The notes: generated by a model from the sequence alone, not told the origin. DNA of 64,000 nt from JBOGOC01 sp050747525 (GCA_050747525.1 JBOGOC010000063.1:1-64000), one strand, 5' to 3'; positions 1-9,782 are shown, counted from the stretch's first letter. Translations and numbers: made by a program.

Positions 1-64
1 GAAGAAGCCGGCGGCGCGCGGCGCGTCCCGGAGCAAGGCGCCGGCGCGGGCGAAGAAGAAATAG
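1..64 (+). CDS. rplV: 50S ribosomal protein L22, C-terminal tail (partial)
   Basis: Only the last 20 codons are in the window, read in frame 2 and ending at the TAG at 62-64. The peptide is a Lys/Ala/Arg/Pro-rich low-complexity tail ending in RAKKK. The gene is inferred from position: in S10-type operons rplV directly precedes rpsC, and many L22 proteins carry basic tails. The conserved L22 core lies outside the window, so identity rests on synteny rather than on conserved residues. The stop lies 20 bases before the rpsC start. Confidence 0.7.
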   Translation, partial: KKPAARGASRSKAPARAKKK

Positions 65-84
65 AAGAAATAGAGGAGGAAGTC

Positions 85-753
85 TTGGGTCAGAAGGTTC
101 ACCCGTACGGGTTCAGGCTGGGGTTCAACCGCACCTGGCTCTCGCGGTGGTACGCGGAAAAGAAGTACGCGGAGCTGCTGCACGAGGACATCAAGCTGCG
201 CCGCAACCTCAAGAAGCGACTCTCGCACGCGGGGATCGCGAGCATCGAGATCGAGCGCGCAGCCAACAAGCTCAAGATCAACATCCTCACCTCCCGCCCG
301 GGCATCATCATCGGCAAGCGCGGGGCGGAGATCGACAAGCTGCGCGACGAGATTCAGAAGAAGACGGGACGCGAGGTCTTCATCAACATCCAGGAGATCC
401 TGAAGCCCGAGCTGGAGGCGCAGCTTCTGTCCGAGTCGGTGGCCATCCAGCTGGAGAAGCGCGTGGCCTTCCGTCGCGCCATGCGCAAGGCCATCGAGTC
501 GGCTCAGCGGTTCGGCGCCAAGGGCATCAAGGTGCGCGTTTCCGGCCGCCTGGGGGGCGCCGAGATCGCGCGCTCGGAATGGTACCTGGAGGGCCGGCTC
601 CCGCTGCACACGCTGCGCAGCGACATCGACTACGGGTTTGCCGAGGCCCGCACGACGTACGGCGTGATCGGGGTGAAGGTGTGGATCTACAAGGGCGAGC
701 TGGCCGAGCTGGGCTCGCGCCTGCGTGAAGGCCGGCCCGGGCTGGCCGCGTAG
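85..753 (+). CDS. rpsC: 30S ribosomal protein S3
   Basis: S3 is a head protein of the small subunit at the mRNA entry channel, where it contributes to mRNA helicase activity. The 222-residue product starts GQKVHPYGFRLGF, the usual S3 N-terminus. It carries the KH-domain core with GIIIGKRG near residue 75 and the C-terminal domain with VSGRLGGAEIARSEW. The start is a TTG five bases after a perfect AGGAGG at 74-79; no ATG fits. Length is normal for the family. Confidence 0.97.
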   Translation: MGQKVHPYGFRLGFNRTWLSRWYAEKKYAELLHEDIKLRRNLKKRLSHAGIASIEIERAANKLKINILTSRPGIIIGKRGAEIDKLRDEIQKKTGREVFINIQEILKPELEAQLLSESVAIQLEKRVAFRRAMRKAIESAQRFGAKGIKVRVSGRLGGAEIARSEWYLEGRLPLHTLRSDIDYGFAEARTTYGVIGVKVWIYKGELAELGSRLREGRPGLAA

Positions 754-767
754 GGAGAGCGTTCGTC

Positions 768-1202
768 ATGCTGATGCCAAGCAAGGTCAAGTACAGGAAG
801 CAGCAGAGAGGCCGCCGGCGCGGCAAGGCCCAGCGCGGCTCCTCGCTCGCCTTCGGCAACTACGGTCTGAAGGCGATGGAATGCGGCTGGCTCTCGGCCC
901 GCGAGATCGAGGCGGGCCGCGTGGCCATGACGCGCTTCATCAAGCGTGGCGGCAAGATCTGGGTCCGGGCCTTTCCCTGGAAGCCGATCACCAAGAAGCC
1001 GGCCGAGACGCGCATGGGCAAGGGCAAGGGAGCACCCGAGGCGTGGGTGGACGTCATCCGCCCGGGCAAGATCATCTACGAGATGGAGGGCGTGTCGCCC
1101 GTGACGGCGAAGGAAGCAATGCGCCTGGCCTCCCACAAGCTGTCCATCAAGTGCCGGTACGTGGAGCGCCCCGGTATCGAACAGCATGAGGGAGTGGCAT
1201 GA
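768..1202 (+). CDS. rplP: 50S ribosomal protein L16
   Basis: L16 binds 23S rRNA next to the A-site tRNA elbow and the peptidyl-transferase region. The 144-residue product opens MLMPSKVKYRKQQRG and has the diagnostic internal segments SLAFGNYGLKA and RIWVRAFPWKPIT-like (here KIWVRAFPWKPIT). Family length is about 137-145. A second in-frame ATG two codons later is possible, but MLMP is the usual N-terminus. Its stop overlaps the rpmC start by 4 bases (ATGA), so the two are probably translationally coupled. Confidence 0.97.
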   Translation: MLMPSKVKYRKQQRGRRRGKAQRGSSLAFGNYGLKAMECGWLSAREIEAGRVAMTRFIKRGGKIWVRAFPWKPITKKPAETRMGKGKGAPEAWVDVIRPGKIIYEMEGVSPVTAKEAMRLASHKLSIKCRYVERPGIEQHEGVA

Positions 1203-1609
1203 AGGCGGCCAAGCTGCGCGACATGACCAACGACGAGCTGCGCACTCAGGAGACCCAGCTCGCCGATCAGATTTTCCGCCTGAGGTTCCAGGTGGCCGCG
1301 AGCCAGGCCGAGAACCCGTCCAGGATCCGGCTGCTGCGCAAGGACCTGGCGCGCGTGAAGACGGTGCTGAGGGAAAAGATCGGTCCCGCGGTGAACGGGC
1401 GAAGGTCCCGGGCCGCCGCGACGGCGGGCAAGGCGGCCGGAGCTGCGCAGGAAGCGGCGAGCGCGGCATCGGCGGCCGCCCCGGCCCCCCGGCGGAAGGC
1501 TGCTCCGGCCAAGGCCGGAGGAGCCGCGAAGCCGGCGGCGGCTTCGGGGCGCAAGCGTGCGACGGCTTCCCGTCCCGCGAAGGGTGCGCGCCAGAGCGCG
1601 AAACGGTGA
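1199..1609 (+). CDS. rpmC: 50S ribosomal protein L29 with long basic C-terminal extension
   Basis: L29 sits at the rim of the polypeptide exit tunnel beside L23. The first roughly 65 residues are a normal L29: MKAAKLRDMTNDELR, then the two-helix segment ending in the RKDLARVKTVLREK block. The remaining roughly 70 residues are Ala/Lys/Arg/Pro low complexity, so the protein is about twice the usual 60-75 residues. The tail is in frame, uses the same codon style as its neighbours and ends 12 bases before rpsQ, so I read it as a genuine extension. ATG overlaps the rplP stop (ATGA). Confidence 0.94.
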   Translation: MKAAKLRDMTNDELRTQETQLADQIFRLRFQVAASQAENPSRIRLLRKDLARVKTVLREKIGPAVNGRRSRAAATAGKAAGAAQEAASAASAAAPAPRRKAAPAKAGGAAKPAAASGRKRATASRPAKGARQSAKR

Positions 1610-1621
1610 GGGTGAGACGAC

Positions 1622-1945
1622 ATGCCTGAGAAGCAGACCCCGGCACGCCCCGACGAGCCACGGCGCATGCGGGCGTCGAAGGTGGGGGTGGTCGTGAGCG
1701 ACCACATGAGCAAGACCGCCATCGTGGCCGTGGAACGGATGGTCAAGCATCCTGCCTACAAGCGCATCGTACGCAGGACGTCCAGGTTCTTTGCGCACGA
1801 CGAGCAGAACCAGGCGCGGGTCGGCGATCAGGTGGAGATCGTCGAGACGCGGCCGATGTCGAAGAACAAGCGGTGGCGCGTGGCGCGCATCATCTCCCGC
1901 GCGATCGAGAAGGGGCGCGCGCCCGAGGCGGAGGCCGGATCGTGA
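1622..1945 (+). CDS. rpsQ: 30S ribosomal protein S17
   Basis: S17 is a primary 16S rRNA-binding protein with an OB fold. The 107-residue product contains the family core KVGVVVSDHMSKTAIVAVER, then HPAYKRIVRRTSRFFAHDE, a GDQVEIVETRPMSKNKRW block and the terminal RVARIISRA. It is slightly longer than the usual 80-90 residues because of about 17 extra N-terminal and 10 C-terminal residues. Its TGA overlaps the rplN GTG start by 4 bases. Confidence 0.96.
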   Translation: MPEKQTPARPDEPRRMRASKVGVVVSDHMSKTAIVAVERMVKHPAYKRIVRRTSRFFAHDEQNQARVGDQVEIVETRPMSKNKRWRVARIISRAIEKGRAPEAEAGS

Positions 1946-2310
1946 TTCAGATGAGGACCATCCTGGACGTCGCCGACAACAGCGGCGCCAAGAAGATCTC
2001 CTGCATTCACGTCCGAGGAGGCTCCATCGGCAAGTACGGGCGCCTGGGAGACATCATCACCGCCAACGTCAAGGAAGCGGCCCCCGACGGCACGGTGAAG
2101 AAGGGTCAGGTGGTCAAGGCCGTCATCGTGCGCACGCGCAAGGAGCAGCGCCGGCGCGACGGCAGCTATATCCGCTTCGACCAGAACGCCGCGGTCCTGA
2201 TCAACGACGCCAACGAGCCGATTGGAACGCGCGTGTTCGGCCCGGTGGCGCGCGAGCTGCGCGAGAAGAAGTTCATGAAGATCGTTTCGCTGGCACCGGA
2301 GGTTCTCTAG
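1942..2310 (+). CDS. rplN: 50S ribosomal protein L14
   Basis: L14 binds 23S rRNA at the subunit interface. The 122-residue product starts MIQMRTILDVADNSGAKKI and contains RRRDGSYIRFDQNAAVLIN, both highly diagnostic, at exactly the family length. The frame is open further upstream, but the GTG at 1942 gives the canonical N-terminus. It has a GGAGG seven bases upstream and overlaps the rpsQ stop as GTGA. The gene abuts rplX with no spacer. Confidence 0.97.
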   Translation: MIQMRTILDVADNSGAKKISCIHVRGGSIGKYGRLGDIITANVKEAAPDGTVKKGQVVKAVIVRTRKEQRRRDGSYIRFDQNAAVLINDANEPIGTRVFGPVARELREKKFMKIVSLAPEVL

Positions 2311-2697
2311 ATGCCGCGCGGATTCATGGGACGAGCGAAGGTGGTGGTCGCGCCGCACGGCGGCGGCCCGCGGGTTCACGTGCGCAAGAACGACACGGTG
2401 AAGGTCATCTCGGGCAAGAGCAAGAACAAGGTGGCCCGCGTCCTGGCCGTCTACCCGAACAGGGCGCTGGCCATCGTCGAAGGGGTCAATTTCGTCAAGC
2501 GGCACACGCGGCCCAATCCCCAGCGCAACATCAAGGGGGGCATCGCCGAGAAGGAAGGGACGATTCACGTCTCGAACCTCATGGTGGTGTGTCCCGAGTG
2601 CAAGGAGGCGTCGCGGGTGGGCCACAAGGTCCTGGAAGACGGCGCCCGGATCCGGATCTGCCGGAAGTGCCAGGGCCAGGTGGACAAGCAGGATTGA
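2311..2697 (+). CDS. rplX: 50S ribosomal protein L24 with zinc-ribbon cysteines
   Basis: L24 is an assembly initiator that lies near the tunnel exit. The 128-residue product has the KOW motif (KNDTVKVISGKSKNK), the VEGVNFVKRHTRPNPQ segment and a C-terminal half with VCPEC and ICRKC, four cysteines spaced as a zinc ribbon. This C-terminal extension is seen in several bacterial lineages but not in E. coli L24. The ATG follows the rplN stop directly, so coupled translation is likely. Confidence 0.96.
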   Translation: MPRGFMGRAKVVVAPHGGGPRVHVRKNDTVKVISGKSKNKVARVLAVYPNRALAIVEGVNFVKRHTRPNPQRNIKGGIAEKEGTIHVSNLMVVCPECKEASRVGHKVLEDGARIRICRKCQGQVDKQD

Positions 2698-2713
2698 GGC
2701 AGGGAGCGAAGGC

Positions 2714-3268
2714 ATGACCGTCCAGGCGCGACTGATTGACCAGTACCGGCGGGAGGTGGCTCCCGAGCTCATGAAGGAGTTCGCCTACACGAGCCTGATG
2801 GCCGTCCCGCGGCTGTCCAAGATCATCATCAACATGGGGGTCGGCGCAGCCAAGGACGACATCAAGATCCTGGACGCGGCGGTGGAGGAGCTGGGCCTGA
2901 TCTCCGGGCAGAAGCCGGCCATCACCCGCGCCAAGAAGTCGATCGCCAACTTCAAGCTGCGAGAGAAGATGCCCATCGGCTGCCGCGTGACGCTGCGCGG
3001 ACGCCAGATGTACGAGTTCTACGACCGGCTGGTGAACATCGCTCTGCCGCGCGTGCGCGACTTCCGCGGCGTGCCCATGCGGTCGTTCGACGGCCGCGGC
3101 AACTATACGCTCGGCGTCACCGACGTGCTGATCTTCCCCGAGCTGGGGGCGGCCAAGGTGGAGCGCATCAAAGGCATGAACATCACCATCGTCACGACGG
3201 CGCGAAGCGACAACGAGGCCCGGGCCCTGCTGACGGCCCTGGGCATGCCGTTCCGCAAGGCCGCCTGA
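2714..3268 (+). CDS. rplE: 50S ribosomal protein L5
   Basis: L5 binds 5S rRNA and contacts P-site tRNA in the central protuberance. The 184-residue product has the N-terminal LSKIIINMGVG, the QKPAITRAKKSIA segment, the G.RVTLRG block and the C-terminal FPELGAAKVERIKGMNITIV. Length is typical (about 180). It lies 16 bases after rplX and 7 bases before rpsN. Confidence 0.97.
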   Translation: MTVQARLIDQYRREVAPELMKEFAYTSLMAVPRLSKIIINMGVGAAKDDIKILDAAVEELGLISGQKPAITRAKKSIANFKLREKMPIGCRVTLRGRQMYEFYDRLVNIALPRVRDFRGVPMRSFDGRGNYTLGVTDVLIFPELGAAKVERIKGMNITIVTTARSDNEARALLTALGMPFRKAA

Positions 3269-3275
3269 GGAGAGC

Positions 3276-3461
3276 ATGGCGACGACGGCCCAGATCTACA
3301 AATCGGTGAGGAAACCAAAGTTCGCGATCCGGCGGCGCAACCGCTGCCGCCTTTGCGGCCGTCCGCGTGGCTACCTGCGGCGTTTCGCGATGTGCAGGCT
3401 CTGCTTCCGCAGCCTCTCGCTGCAGGGGCAGGTGCCGGGCGTGACCAAGTCGAGCTGGTAA
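3276..3461 (+). CDS. rpsN: 30S ribosomal protein S14, zinc-binding (type Z)
   Basis: S14 is a late-assembling head protein. This 61-residue short form carries two CxxC pairs (CRLC at both sites) that coordinate zinc, with the conserved RCRLCGRPRGY and the C-terminal PGVTKSSW. The short length and Cys4 set mark it as the zinc-dependent type rather than the roughly 100-residue zinc-free paralogue. Confidence 0.97.
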   Translation: MATTAQIYKSVRKPKFAIRRRNRCRLCGRPRGYLRRFAMCRLCFRSLSLQGQVPGVTKSSW

Positions 3462-3475
3462 AAGGAGACGCGCGC

Positions 3476-3871
3476 ATGATGACCGATCCGATTGCGGACA
3501 TGCTCACACACATCCGCAACGCGGTGTCCGCCAAGCATCCCCGCACGCGGATGCCCGGATCCCGCCTGAAGGTGGAGATCGCGAAGATCCTCAAGGAAGA
3601 GGGTTACGTCGCCGACTACAAGGTCACCGAGGAGGAGGGAAAGTCCTTCCTCACAGTGGTCCTGCGCTACGGGCCGGCCGGCGAACGGGTGATCTCCGGC
3701 ATCAAGAGGACGTCCAAGTCGGGACTGCGCGTCTACGTGAAGAAGGACGACATCCCCACGGTGCTCGGGGGACTTGGCATCAGCATCATTTCCACGCCGC
3801 AGGGTCTCATGACGGGCGACGAGTCGCGCCGCAAGGGGCTGGGCGGCGAGGTGATCTGCACCGTCTGGTAG
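3476..3871 (+). CDS. rpsH: 30S ribosomal protein S8
   Basis: S8 is a primary 16S rRNA-binding protein. The frame stays open well upstream, but the canonical N-terminus MMTDPIADMLTHIRNA starts at this ATG, preceded by AAGGAG at 3461-3466. The product is 131 residues, the family norm. The C-terminal segments GLGISIISTPQGLMTGDE and GLGGEVICTVW are diagnostic. A one-codon-later ATG is equally possible. Confidence 0.97.
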   Translation: MMTDPIADMLTHIRNAVSAKHPRTRMPGSRLKVEIAKILKEEGYVADYKVTEEEGKSFLTVVLRYGPAGERVISGIKRTSKSGLRVYVKKDDIPTVLGGLGISIISTPQGLMTGDESRRKGLGGEVICTVW

Positions 3872-3895
3872 GCGGAACGCAGAAGGGAATCATCC

Positions 3896-4432
3896 ATGTC
3901 GAGAATCGGAAGACTGCCGGTGAAGCTGCCTCAGGGCGTGTCCGTGACCGTGGCGGCGGAGAGCCTCCAGGTCAAGGGGCCCAAGGGGACCCTGAGCACG
4001 CCTCTGCCGGGCGGGATCGGGTGCAAGGTGCAGGACGGATCGGCGCTCCTGACGCGGCGCAACGATGAGCGGAGGCAGCGGGCCCTGCACGGCCTGAGCC
4101 GTGCGCTGCTCGCCAATGCGGTCAAGGGCGTGTCGACGGGCTGGTCGAGAGAGCTGGAGATCCAGGGGATCGGCTACCGCGCCACAGTCGCGGGCAAGAA
4201 CGTGGAGTTCGCGCTGGGCTACTCCCACCCGGTGGTGTACCCAATCCCCGAAGGGGTGTCGATCACGGTGGAAAAGCAGACGCGCCTCATGGTGACCGGG
4301 GCCGATCGCCAGAGGGTGGGCCAGGCGGCGGCCGAGATCCGGTCGCTGAGGCCGCCCGAGCCTTACAAAGGGAAGGGGATCCGGTACTCCGACGAGGTCA
4401 TCAAGAAGAAGGTCGGCAAGACGGGCGCCTAG
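3896..4432 (+). CDS. rplF: 50S ribosomal protein L6
   Basis: L6 lies near the factor-binding region of the large subunit. The 178-residue product begins MSRIGRLPVKLPQGV and has the two duplicated beta-rich domains, the YRATVAGKNVEFALGYSHPV block and the terminal PEPYKGKGIRYSDEVI signature. Length is standard. Confidence 0.97.
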   Translation: MSRIGRLPVKLPQGVSVTVAAESLQVKGPKGTLSTPLPGGIGCKVQDGSALLTRRNDERRQRALHGLSRALLANAVKGVSTGWSRELEIQGIGYRATVAGKNVEFALGYSHPVVYPIPEGVSITVEKQTRLMVTGADRQRVGQAAAEIRSLRPPEPYKGKGIRYSDEVIKKKVGKTGA

Positions 4433-4453
4433 TCCCGCGGAGCCTGAGGGAAG

Positions 4454-4822
4454 ATGGAGAAGAGACCGGACAGGAACGCGACCCGCAAAGGGCGCAAGCC
4501 GCGCTACCGCGAACACGTGGACGGCAGGCAGGAGCGTCCCCGGCTCGCGGTGTATCGCAGCCTGAACCACATCTACGTGCAGGCCATCGACGACGCCACG
4601 GGACGTACCCTGGCCTCCGCCTCCACCGTGGACAAGGAGCTGCGCGCCTCGATCAAGAACGGAGGCAACGTAGCGGCAGCCAAGTCGGTGGGCGTGGCCA
4701 TCGCGGAGAGACTCAAGTCGAAAGGCCTGGTCGAGGTGGTCTTCGACCGGGGCGGGTACCTGTATCACGGCCGCGTGAAAGCGCTGGCCGATGCGGCCCG
4801 CGAAAACGGACTCAAGTTCTGA
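4454..4822 (+). CDS. rplR: 50S ribosomal protein L18
   Basis: L18 binds 5S rRNA with L5. The 122-residue product has RPRLAVYRSLNHIYVQAIDD near residue 37, the KSVGVAIAERLKSKG segment and the FDRGGYLYHGRVKALADAAREN signature (key residues FDRGG and HGRV). Length is typical. It is 21 bases downstream of rplF and 10 bases upstream of rpsE. Confidence 0.97.
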   Translation: MEKRPDRNATRKGRKPRYREHVDGRQERPRLAVYRSLNHIYVQAIDDATGRTLASASTVDKELRASIKNGGNVAAAKSVGVAIAERLKSKGLVEVVFDRGGYLYHGRVKALADAARENGLKF

Positions 4823-4832
4823 GGATCAACGA

Positions 4833-5354
4833 ATGCCACCCAGACAGCGCGGCGAACGGATCACGGACAAAGCGGGCGTAGAGCTGAAGGACACCGTCGT
4901 GCACATCAACCGTGTCACGAAGGTCGTCAAGGGAGGCAAGAACTTCTCCTTCAGCGCCCTGGTCGTCGTGGGCGACGGCAAGGGGCGTGTCGGCTTCGGC
5001 CTGGGTAAGGCCAAGGAGGTGCCGTCCGCCATCGCCAAGGGGGTGGACCGCGCCAAGCGCAACCTGGTGAAGATCCCTCTCAGGGGGACCACCGTACCCC
5101 ATCCGGTCATCGGCCACTTCGGGGCGGGGCGCGTCCTGCTGCGTCCGGCCAGCCCAGGTACGGGCGTGATCGCGGGCGGGCCGGTGCGCGCGGTGATGGA
5201 GTCGGTCGGTGTGGCCGACATCCTCACCAAGTGCCTCGGCACCGACAACCCGCACAACGTCGTGCGAGCTACCTTCGACGGCCTGCAGCAGCTCAAGGAC
5301 CCGCGCGTGCTGGCCAGGCTCCGCGGCAGGGACATGGCCGAGGTGGCCGAGTGA
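4833..5354 (+). CDS. rpsE: 30S ribosomal protein S5
   Basis: S5 shapes decoding accuracy and the mRNA entry site. The 173-residue product has the N-terminal dsRNA-binding-like domain (VHINRVTKVVKGGKNF, GDGKGRVGFGLGKAKEVP) and the C-terminal domain with GTTVPHPVIGHFGAGRVLL and GPVRAVMESVGV. The start at MPPRQRGER is chosen over upstream in-frame codons that would overlap rplR. The stop overlaps the rpmD ATG by one base (TGATG). Confidence 0.97.
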   Translation: MPPRQRGERITDKAGVELKDTVVHINRVTKVVKGGKNFSFSALVVVGDGKGRVGFGLGKAKEVPSAIAKGVDRAKRNLVKIPLRGTTVPHPVIGHFGAGRVLLRPASPGTGVIAGGPVRAVMESVGVADILTKCLGTDNPHNVVRATFDGLQQLKDPRVLARLRGRDMAEVAE

Positions 5355-5563
5355 TGAGCCCCGCGCGCAGGACCCGCAAGGACAGCGCCGGCGGCCGGCT
5401 GAAGGTGCGCCAGGTGCGCAGCGGAATCGGGTTCGAGAGAAACCAGAAAGAGACCCTGCGATCGCTGGGGCTGAGGCGGCTCAACCAGGTCGTGGACCTG
5501 CCGGACAATCCGGCCGTGCGCGGCATGATCCAGACCGTGTGTCACCTCGTCGAGATCGTCTGA
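5354..5563 (+). CDS. rpmD: 50S ribosomal protein L30
   Basis: L30 is a small peripheral large-subunit protein. The 69-residue product reads LKVRQVRSGIGFERNQKETL followed by the LGLRRLNQVVDLPD segment, the family signature. The ATG overlaps the rpsE stop; the upstream open frame runs inside rpsE and is not used. Length is a little over the usual 60 because of an N-terminal basic stretch. Confidence 0.95.
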   Translation: MSPARRTRKDSAGGRLKVRQVRSGIGFERNQKETLRSLGLRRLNQVVDLPDNPAVRGMIQTVCHLVEIV

Positions 5564-5582
5564 CGGGCCGGGAGACCTGAGC

Positions 5583-6151
5583 ATGGCGGAGTCCAGGAAG
5601 ACCGAGAAGAAGACCGTGAAAAAGACGAAGCGGGCCGCTGCGGCCCGGCCGGCGAAGGCCCGTCCCGCGAAGGCGGAGGCCCCGCAGGCCGAGCCCGCGC
5701 AGGCCTCGCCCCTGACCCTGCACAACCTGCGCCCCGCTTCGGGAGCCACGCACAAGCGCAAGAGGATCGGGCGAGGGCCCGGCTCGGGCCACGGAAAGAC
5801 CGCGGGCAGGGGGAACAAGGGATTCTGGTCCAGGTCGGGCTCGAGCCAGAAGCGCGGGTTCGAAGGGGGGCAGATGCCCCTGCACCGGCGCGTCCCCAAG
5901 CGCGGGTTCACCAACATCTTCCGCAAGGAGTACGCCGAGGTGAACGTGGACACCCTGGCGGCGCGCTTCGCCGCGGGCTCGACGGTGGGCCCCGACGAGC
6001 TCATGAGCTCCCGCGTGGTGCGCAAGGCGCTGGACGGGATCAAGGTGCTGGGCCGGGGTGACATCCCTCACGCGCTGACGGTGCGTGCCCATCGCTTCAG
6101 CGCTGAGGCACGCCGCAAGATCGAGGCGGCCGGGGGCAAGGTCGAGACTCT

Positions 6152-6155
<4 letters not shown>
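5583..6155 (+). CDS. rplO: 50S ribosomal protein L15 with N-terminal basic extension
   Basis: L15 is a late 23S rRNA-binding assembly protein. The conserved part starts near residue 45 (LTLHNLRPASGATHKRKRIG) and includes the GRGPGSGHGKTAGRGNKG loop and EGGQMPLHRRVPKRGF. It is preceded by about 43 residues of Lys/Ala/Pro/Glu low complexity that are not part of a usual L15. ATG 5583 is the first start in the frame and lies 19 bases after rpmD. The stop overlaps the secY GTG (GTGA). Confidence 0.95.
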
Positions 6156-7527
<1,372 letters not shown>

Positions 7528-7531
<4 letters not shown>

Positions 7532-8241
7532 GGGTGGTGCTTCTGGGCCCCCCCGGGGCGGGCAAAGGGACGCAGGCGGCCTCCATGCGCGAGCGGTACC
7601 GGATGCCCCACATCTCCACGGGAGACATGCTGCGCGCCGCCATCGCGGCGGGGACGCCCCTGGGGCGAACCGCGCGCGCGCTGGTGGACGCCGGGCAGCT
7701 GGTCCCCGACGACATGATGGCGGGCCTGGTGCGCGAGCGGTTGAAGATGCCCGATGCCTCGGGAGGCTTCATCCTGGACGGCTACCCGCGCAACGTCGAG
7801 CAGGCGGAGACGCTGGACGAGGTGCTCGCCTCCATGGGCCAGTCGCTCGACCATGTGCTTCTGCTGGACCTCGACGATGCGGAGATCGTGCGGCGCCTCT
7901 CGGGGCGACGCAGCTGCTCCACCTGCGGGGCGCCGTACCACGTGACTTCGGCGGCCCCCCGGGTGGAGGGGCAGTGCGACCGGTGCGCGGCTCCCGGCGG
8001 GGTGCTGGTGCAGCGGCCCGACGACAGGGAAGAGGTGGTGGCCGAGCGTTTGCGCGTCTACCGGGAGCGCACGGCCCCGGTGGCGGATCACTACCGCCGC
8101 AGGCACCTGCTGCGCGAGGTGGATGCCTCGGGTCCTGTGGGAGAGGTCGACCGGCGGATCGTGGCGGCGCTGGCCGGGCCGGCGGGCGCCGGAAAGTCCG
8201 CGCCCCTCGGGGGACGTCGGGCGGGAGGAGACCGGGCATGA
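7528..8241 (+). CDS. adk: Adenylate kinase, zinc-LID form
   Basis: It interconverts ATP plus AMP with two ADP. The P-loop GPPGAGKGTQ is at residues 7-16, the AMP-binding STGDMLRAAI and GFILDGYPRN follow, and the LID near residues 127-155 carries CSTC and CDRC, the four-cysteine zinc form. The 237-residue product is about 20 longer than usual because of a Gly/Ala/Arg-rich tail. ATG overlaps the secY stop, and the stop overlaps the map ATG. Confidence 0.96.
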
Positions 8242-8999
8242 TCTACAGCAAGTCCTGGACGGAGCTGCAGACGATGGATCGCTGCAACGCCATCGTCCTG
8301 GACATCCTGCGCCGGCTTCACGAAAAGATCGCGCCGGGGGTGACCACCGCGGATCTGGATCGCATGGCCGAGGAATGGACGGAAGAAGCGGGGGCCCTGC
8401 CGGCGTTCAAGGGATACCGCGGGTATCCCGCCACGCTGTGCACGTCGATCAACGAGCAGATCGTCCACGGCATCCCGGGCAACAGGGTGCTGAACGACGG
8501 GGACATCATCGGCATTGACATGGGGGTCATCCTGGACGGCTACTACGGCGACTCGGCGATGACGGTGGCGGTGGGAGCCATCTCCAGCGACGCGAGGCGC
8601 CTGCTGGAGGTGACCGAGAGCTCCATGAAGAAAGGGATCGAGCAGGTGGCGCCGGGGCGCAGGGTCTCGGACATCGGGCACGCGGTGCAGAGCTTCGTCA
8701 CCCCGCACGGCTACACGCTGGTGAAGGAGTTCACGGGGCACGGGATAGGGCGCTCGCTGCACGAGGACCCGCAGGTTCCCAACTACGGTGAGCCGGGGCG
8801 GGGACCGCGCCTGTCCGAAGGGATGGTCCTGGCCATCGAGCCGATGGTCTGCGCGGGGCAGAGCGACGTGGTCCTGGCGGAAGACGAGTGGACGGCGTCC
8901 ACGGCCGACGGCAGCCTGGCCGCTCATTTCGAGCGGTCGGTGGCGGTCACGCCAAAGGGCCCATGGATTCTTGGGGAGGCCCCGCCGCCGGCTCGGTGA
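8238..8999 (+). CDS. map: Methionine aminopeptidase type I
   Basis: It removes the initiator methionine from nascent proteins. The 253-residue product shows the dinuclear metal site in order: IGIDMGVILDGYYGDSA (two Asp), FTGHGIGRSLHEDPQ (His), MVLAIEPMV (Glu) and a late Glu in the SVAVT-type region. PAFKGYRGYPATLCTSIN and EQIVHGIPG are type I landmarks. The start at MIYSKSW overlaps the adk stop as ATGA; the frame is open upstream inside adk. Confidence 0.96.
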   Translation: MIYSKSWTELQTMDRCNAIVLDILRRLHEKIAPGVTTADLDRMAEEWTEEAGALPAFKGYRGYPATLCTSINEQIVHGIPGNRVLNDGDIIGIDMGVILDGYYGDSAMTVAVGAISSDARRLLEVTESSMKKGIEQVAPGRRVSDIGHAVQSFVTPHGYTLVKEFTGHGIGRSLHEDPQVPNYGEPGRGPRLSEGMVLAIEPMVCAGQSDVVLAEDEWTASTADGSLAAHFERSVAVTPKGPWILGEAPPPAR

Positions 9000-9027
9000 G
9001 CCGAAGTGGAGGGGGAGGCACGGACGA

Positions 9028-9246
9028 ATGGCAAAGGAAGACGCGATTCAGGTGGAGGCTGTGGTGGTGGAGCCGCTGCCCAACGCCATGTTCCGCGTCG
9101 AGCTGGAGAACAAGCACAGGGTCCTGGCGCACATCAGCGGCAAGATGAGGAAGAACTTCATCCGCATCCTGCCCGGCGACCGGGTCCTGGTGGAGCTATC
9201 GCCCTATGACCTGACGCGGGGACGCATCGTCTACCGCTACAAGTGA
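9028..9246 (+). CDS. infA: Translation initiation factor IF-1
   Basis: IF-1 binds the 30S A site during initiation. The 72-residue OB-fold protein starts MAKEDAIQVEAVV and has LPNAMFRVELENKH, HISGKMRKNFIRILPGD and the terminal LTRGRIVYRYK, matching the family at exactly its usual size. A GGGGGAGG stretch 10-17 bases upstream serves as ribosome-binding site. Confidence 0.97.
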   Translation: MAKEDAIQVEAVVVEPLPNAMFRVELENKHRVLAHISGKMRKNFIRILPGDRVLVELSPYDLTRGRIVYRYK

Positions 9247-9262
9247 GGGCAGGGGATTCGAG

Positions 9263-9376
9263 ATGAAGGTTCGAAGCAGCGTCAAGAAGATGTGCGACAA
9301 GTGCAAGATCATCCGCAGACGAGGCGTGATCCGGGTGATCTGCGAGATCGCCAAGCACAAGCAGCGCCAGGGCTGA
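9263..9376 (+). CDS. rpmJ: 50S ribosomal protein L36, zinc form
   Basis: This 37-residue gene starts MKVRSSVKKMCDKCK and ends KHKQRQG. Cys11, Cys14, Cys27 and His32 are the zinc ligands of the zinc-binding L36 type. It lies 16 bases after infA and 13 bases before rpsM, the standard place in the alpha operon. L36 caps the base of the L7/L12 stalk region of 23S rRNA. Confidence 0.96.
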   Translation: MKVRSSVKKMCDKCKIIRRRGVIRVICEIAKHKQRQG

Positions 9377-9389
9377 GAGGGGGCAGAGC

Positions 9390-9776
9390 GTGGCACGCAT
9401 TTCGGGTGTGGATCTTCCGCAGAACAAGCGCGTGGAGATCGGGCTGACCTACATCTTCGGCATCGGGAGGTCCCGCTCGCAGCGCATCCTGGGCAAGGCC
9501 GGCGTGAGCACCGACACGAAGGTCAAGGATCTTTCCGAAGAAGAGGTCACCCGGATCCGCAAGGTGATCCAGGACGAGGGAAGCGTCGAAGGGGATCTGC
9601 GCAAGAACGTGCAGATGGACATCCGCAGGCTGATCGAGATCGGCTCGTACCGGGGCTACCGCCACCGGAGGAACCTGCCGGCTCGAGGCCAGCGAACTCA
9701 CACCAACGCGCGGACCAGGCGAGGGCCCAGGGTCGCGATCGCCGGCAAGAAGAAGACCGTCGGCAAGAAGGGATAA
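9390..9776 (+). CDS. rpsM: 30S ribosomal protein S13
   Basis: S13 contacts P-site tRNA and forms an intersubunit bridge from the head. The 128-residue product begins MARISGVDLPQNKRVEIGLT with a GTG start and has IFGIGRSRSQRIL, the RLIEIGSYRGYRHRRNLP block and the C-terminal RGQRTHTNARTRRG. Length and order in the operon are standard. Confidence 0.97.
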   Translation: MARISGVDLPQNKRVEIGLTYIFGIGRSRSQRILGKAGVSTDTKVKDLSEEEVTRIRKVIQDEGSVEGDLRKNVQMDIRRLIEIGSYRGYRHRRNLPARGQRTHTNARTRRGPRVAIAGKKKTVGKKG

Positions 9777-9782
9777 TCGGAC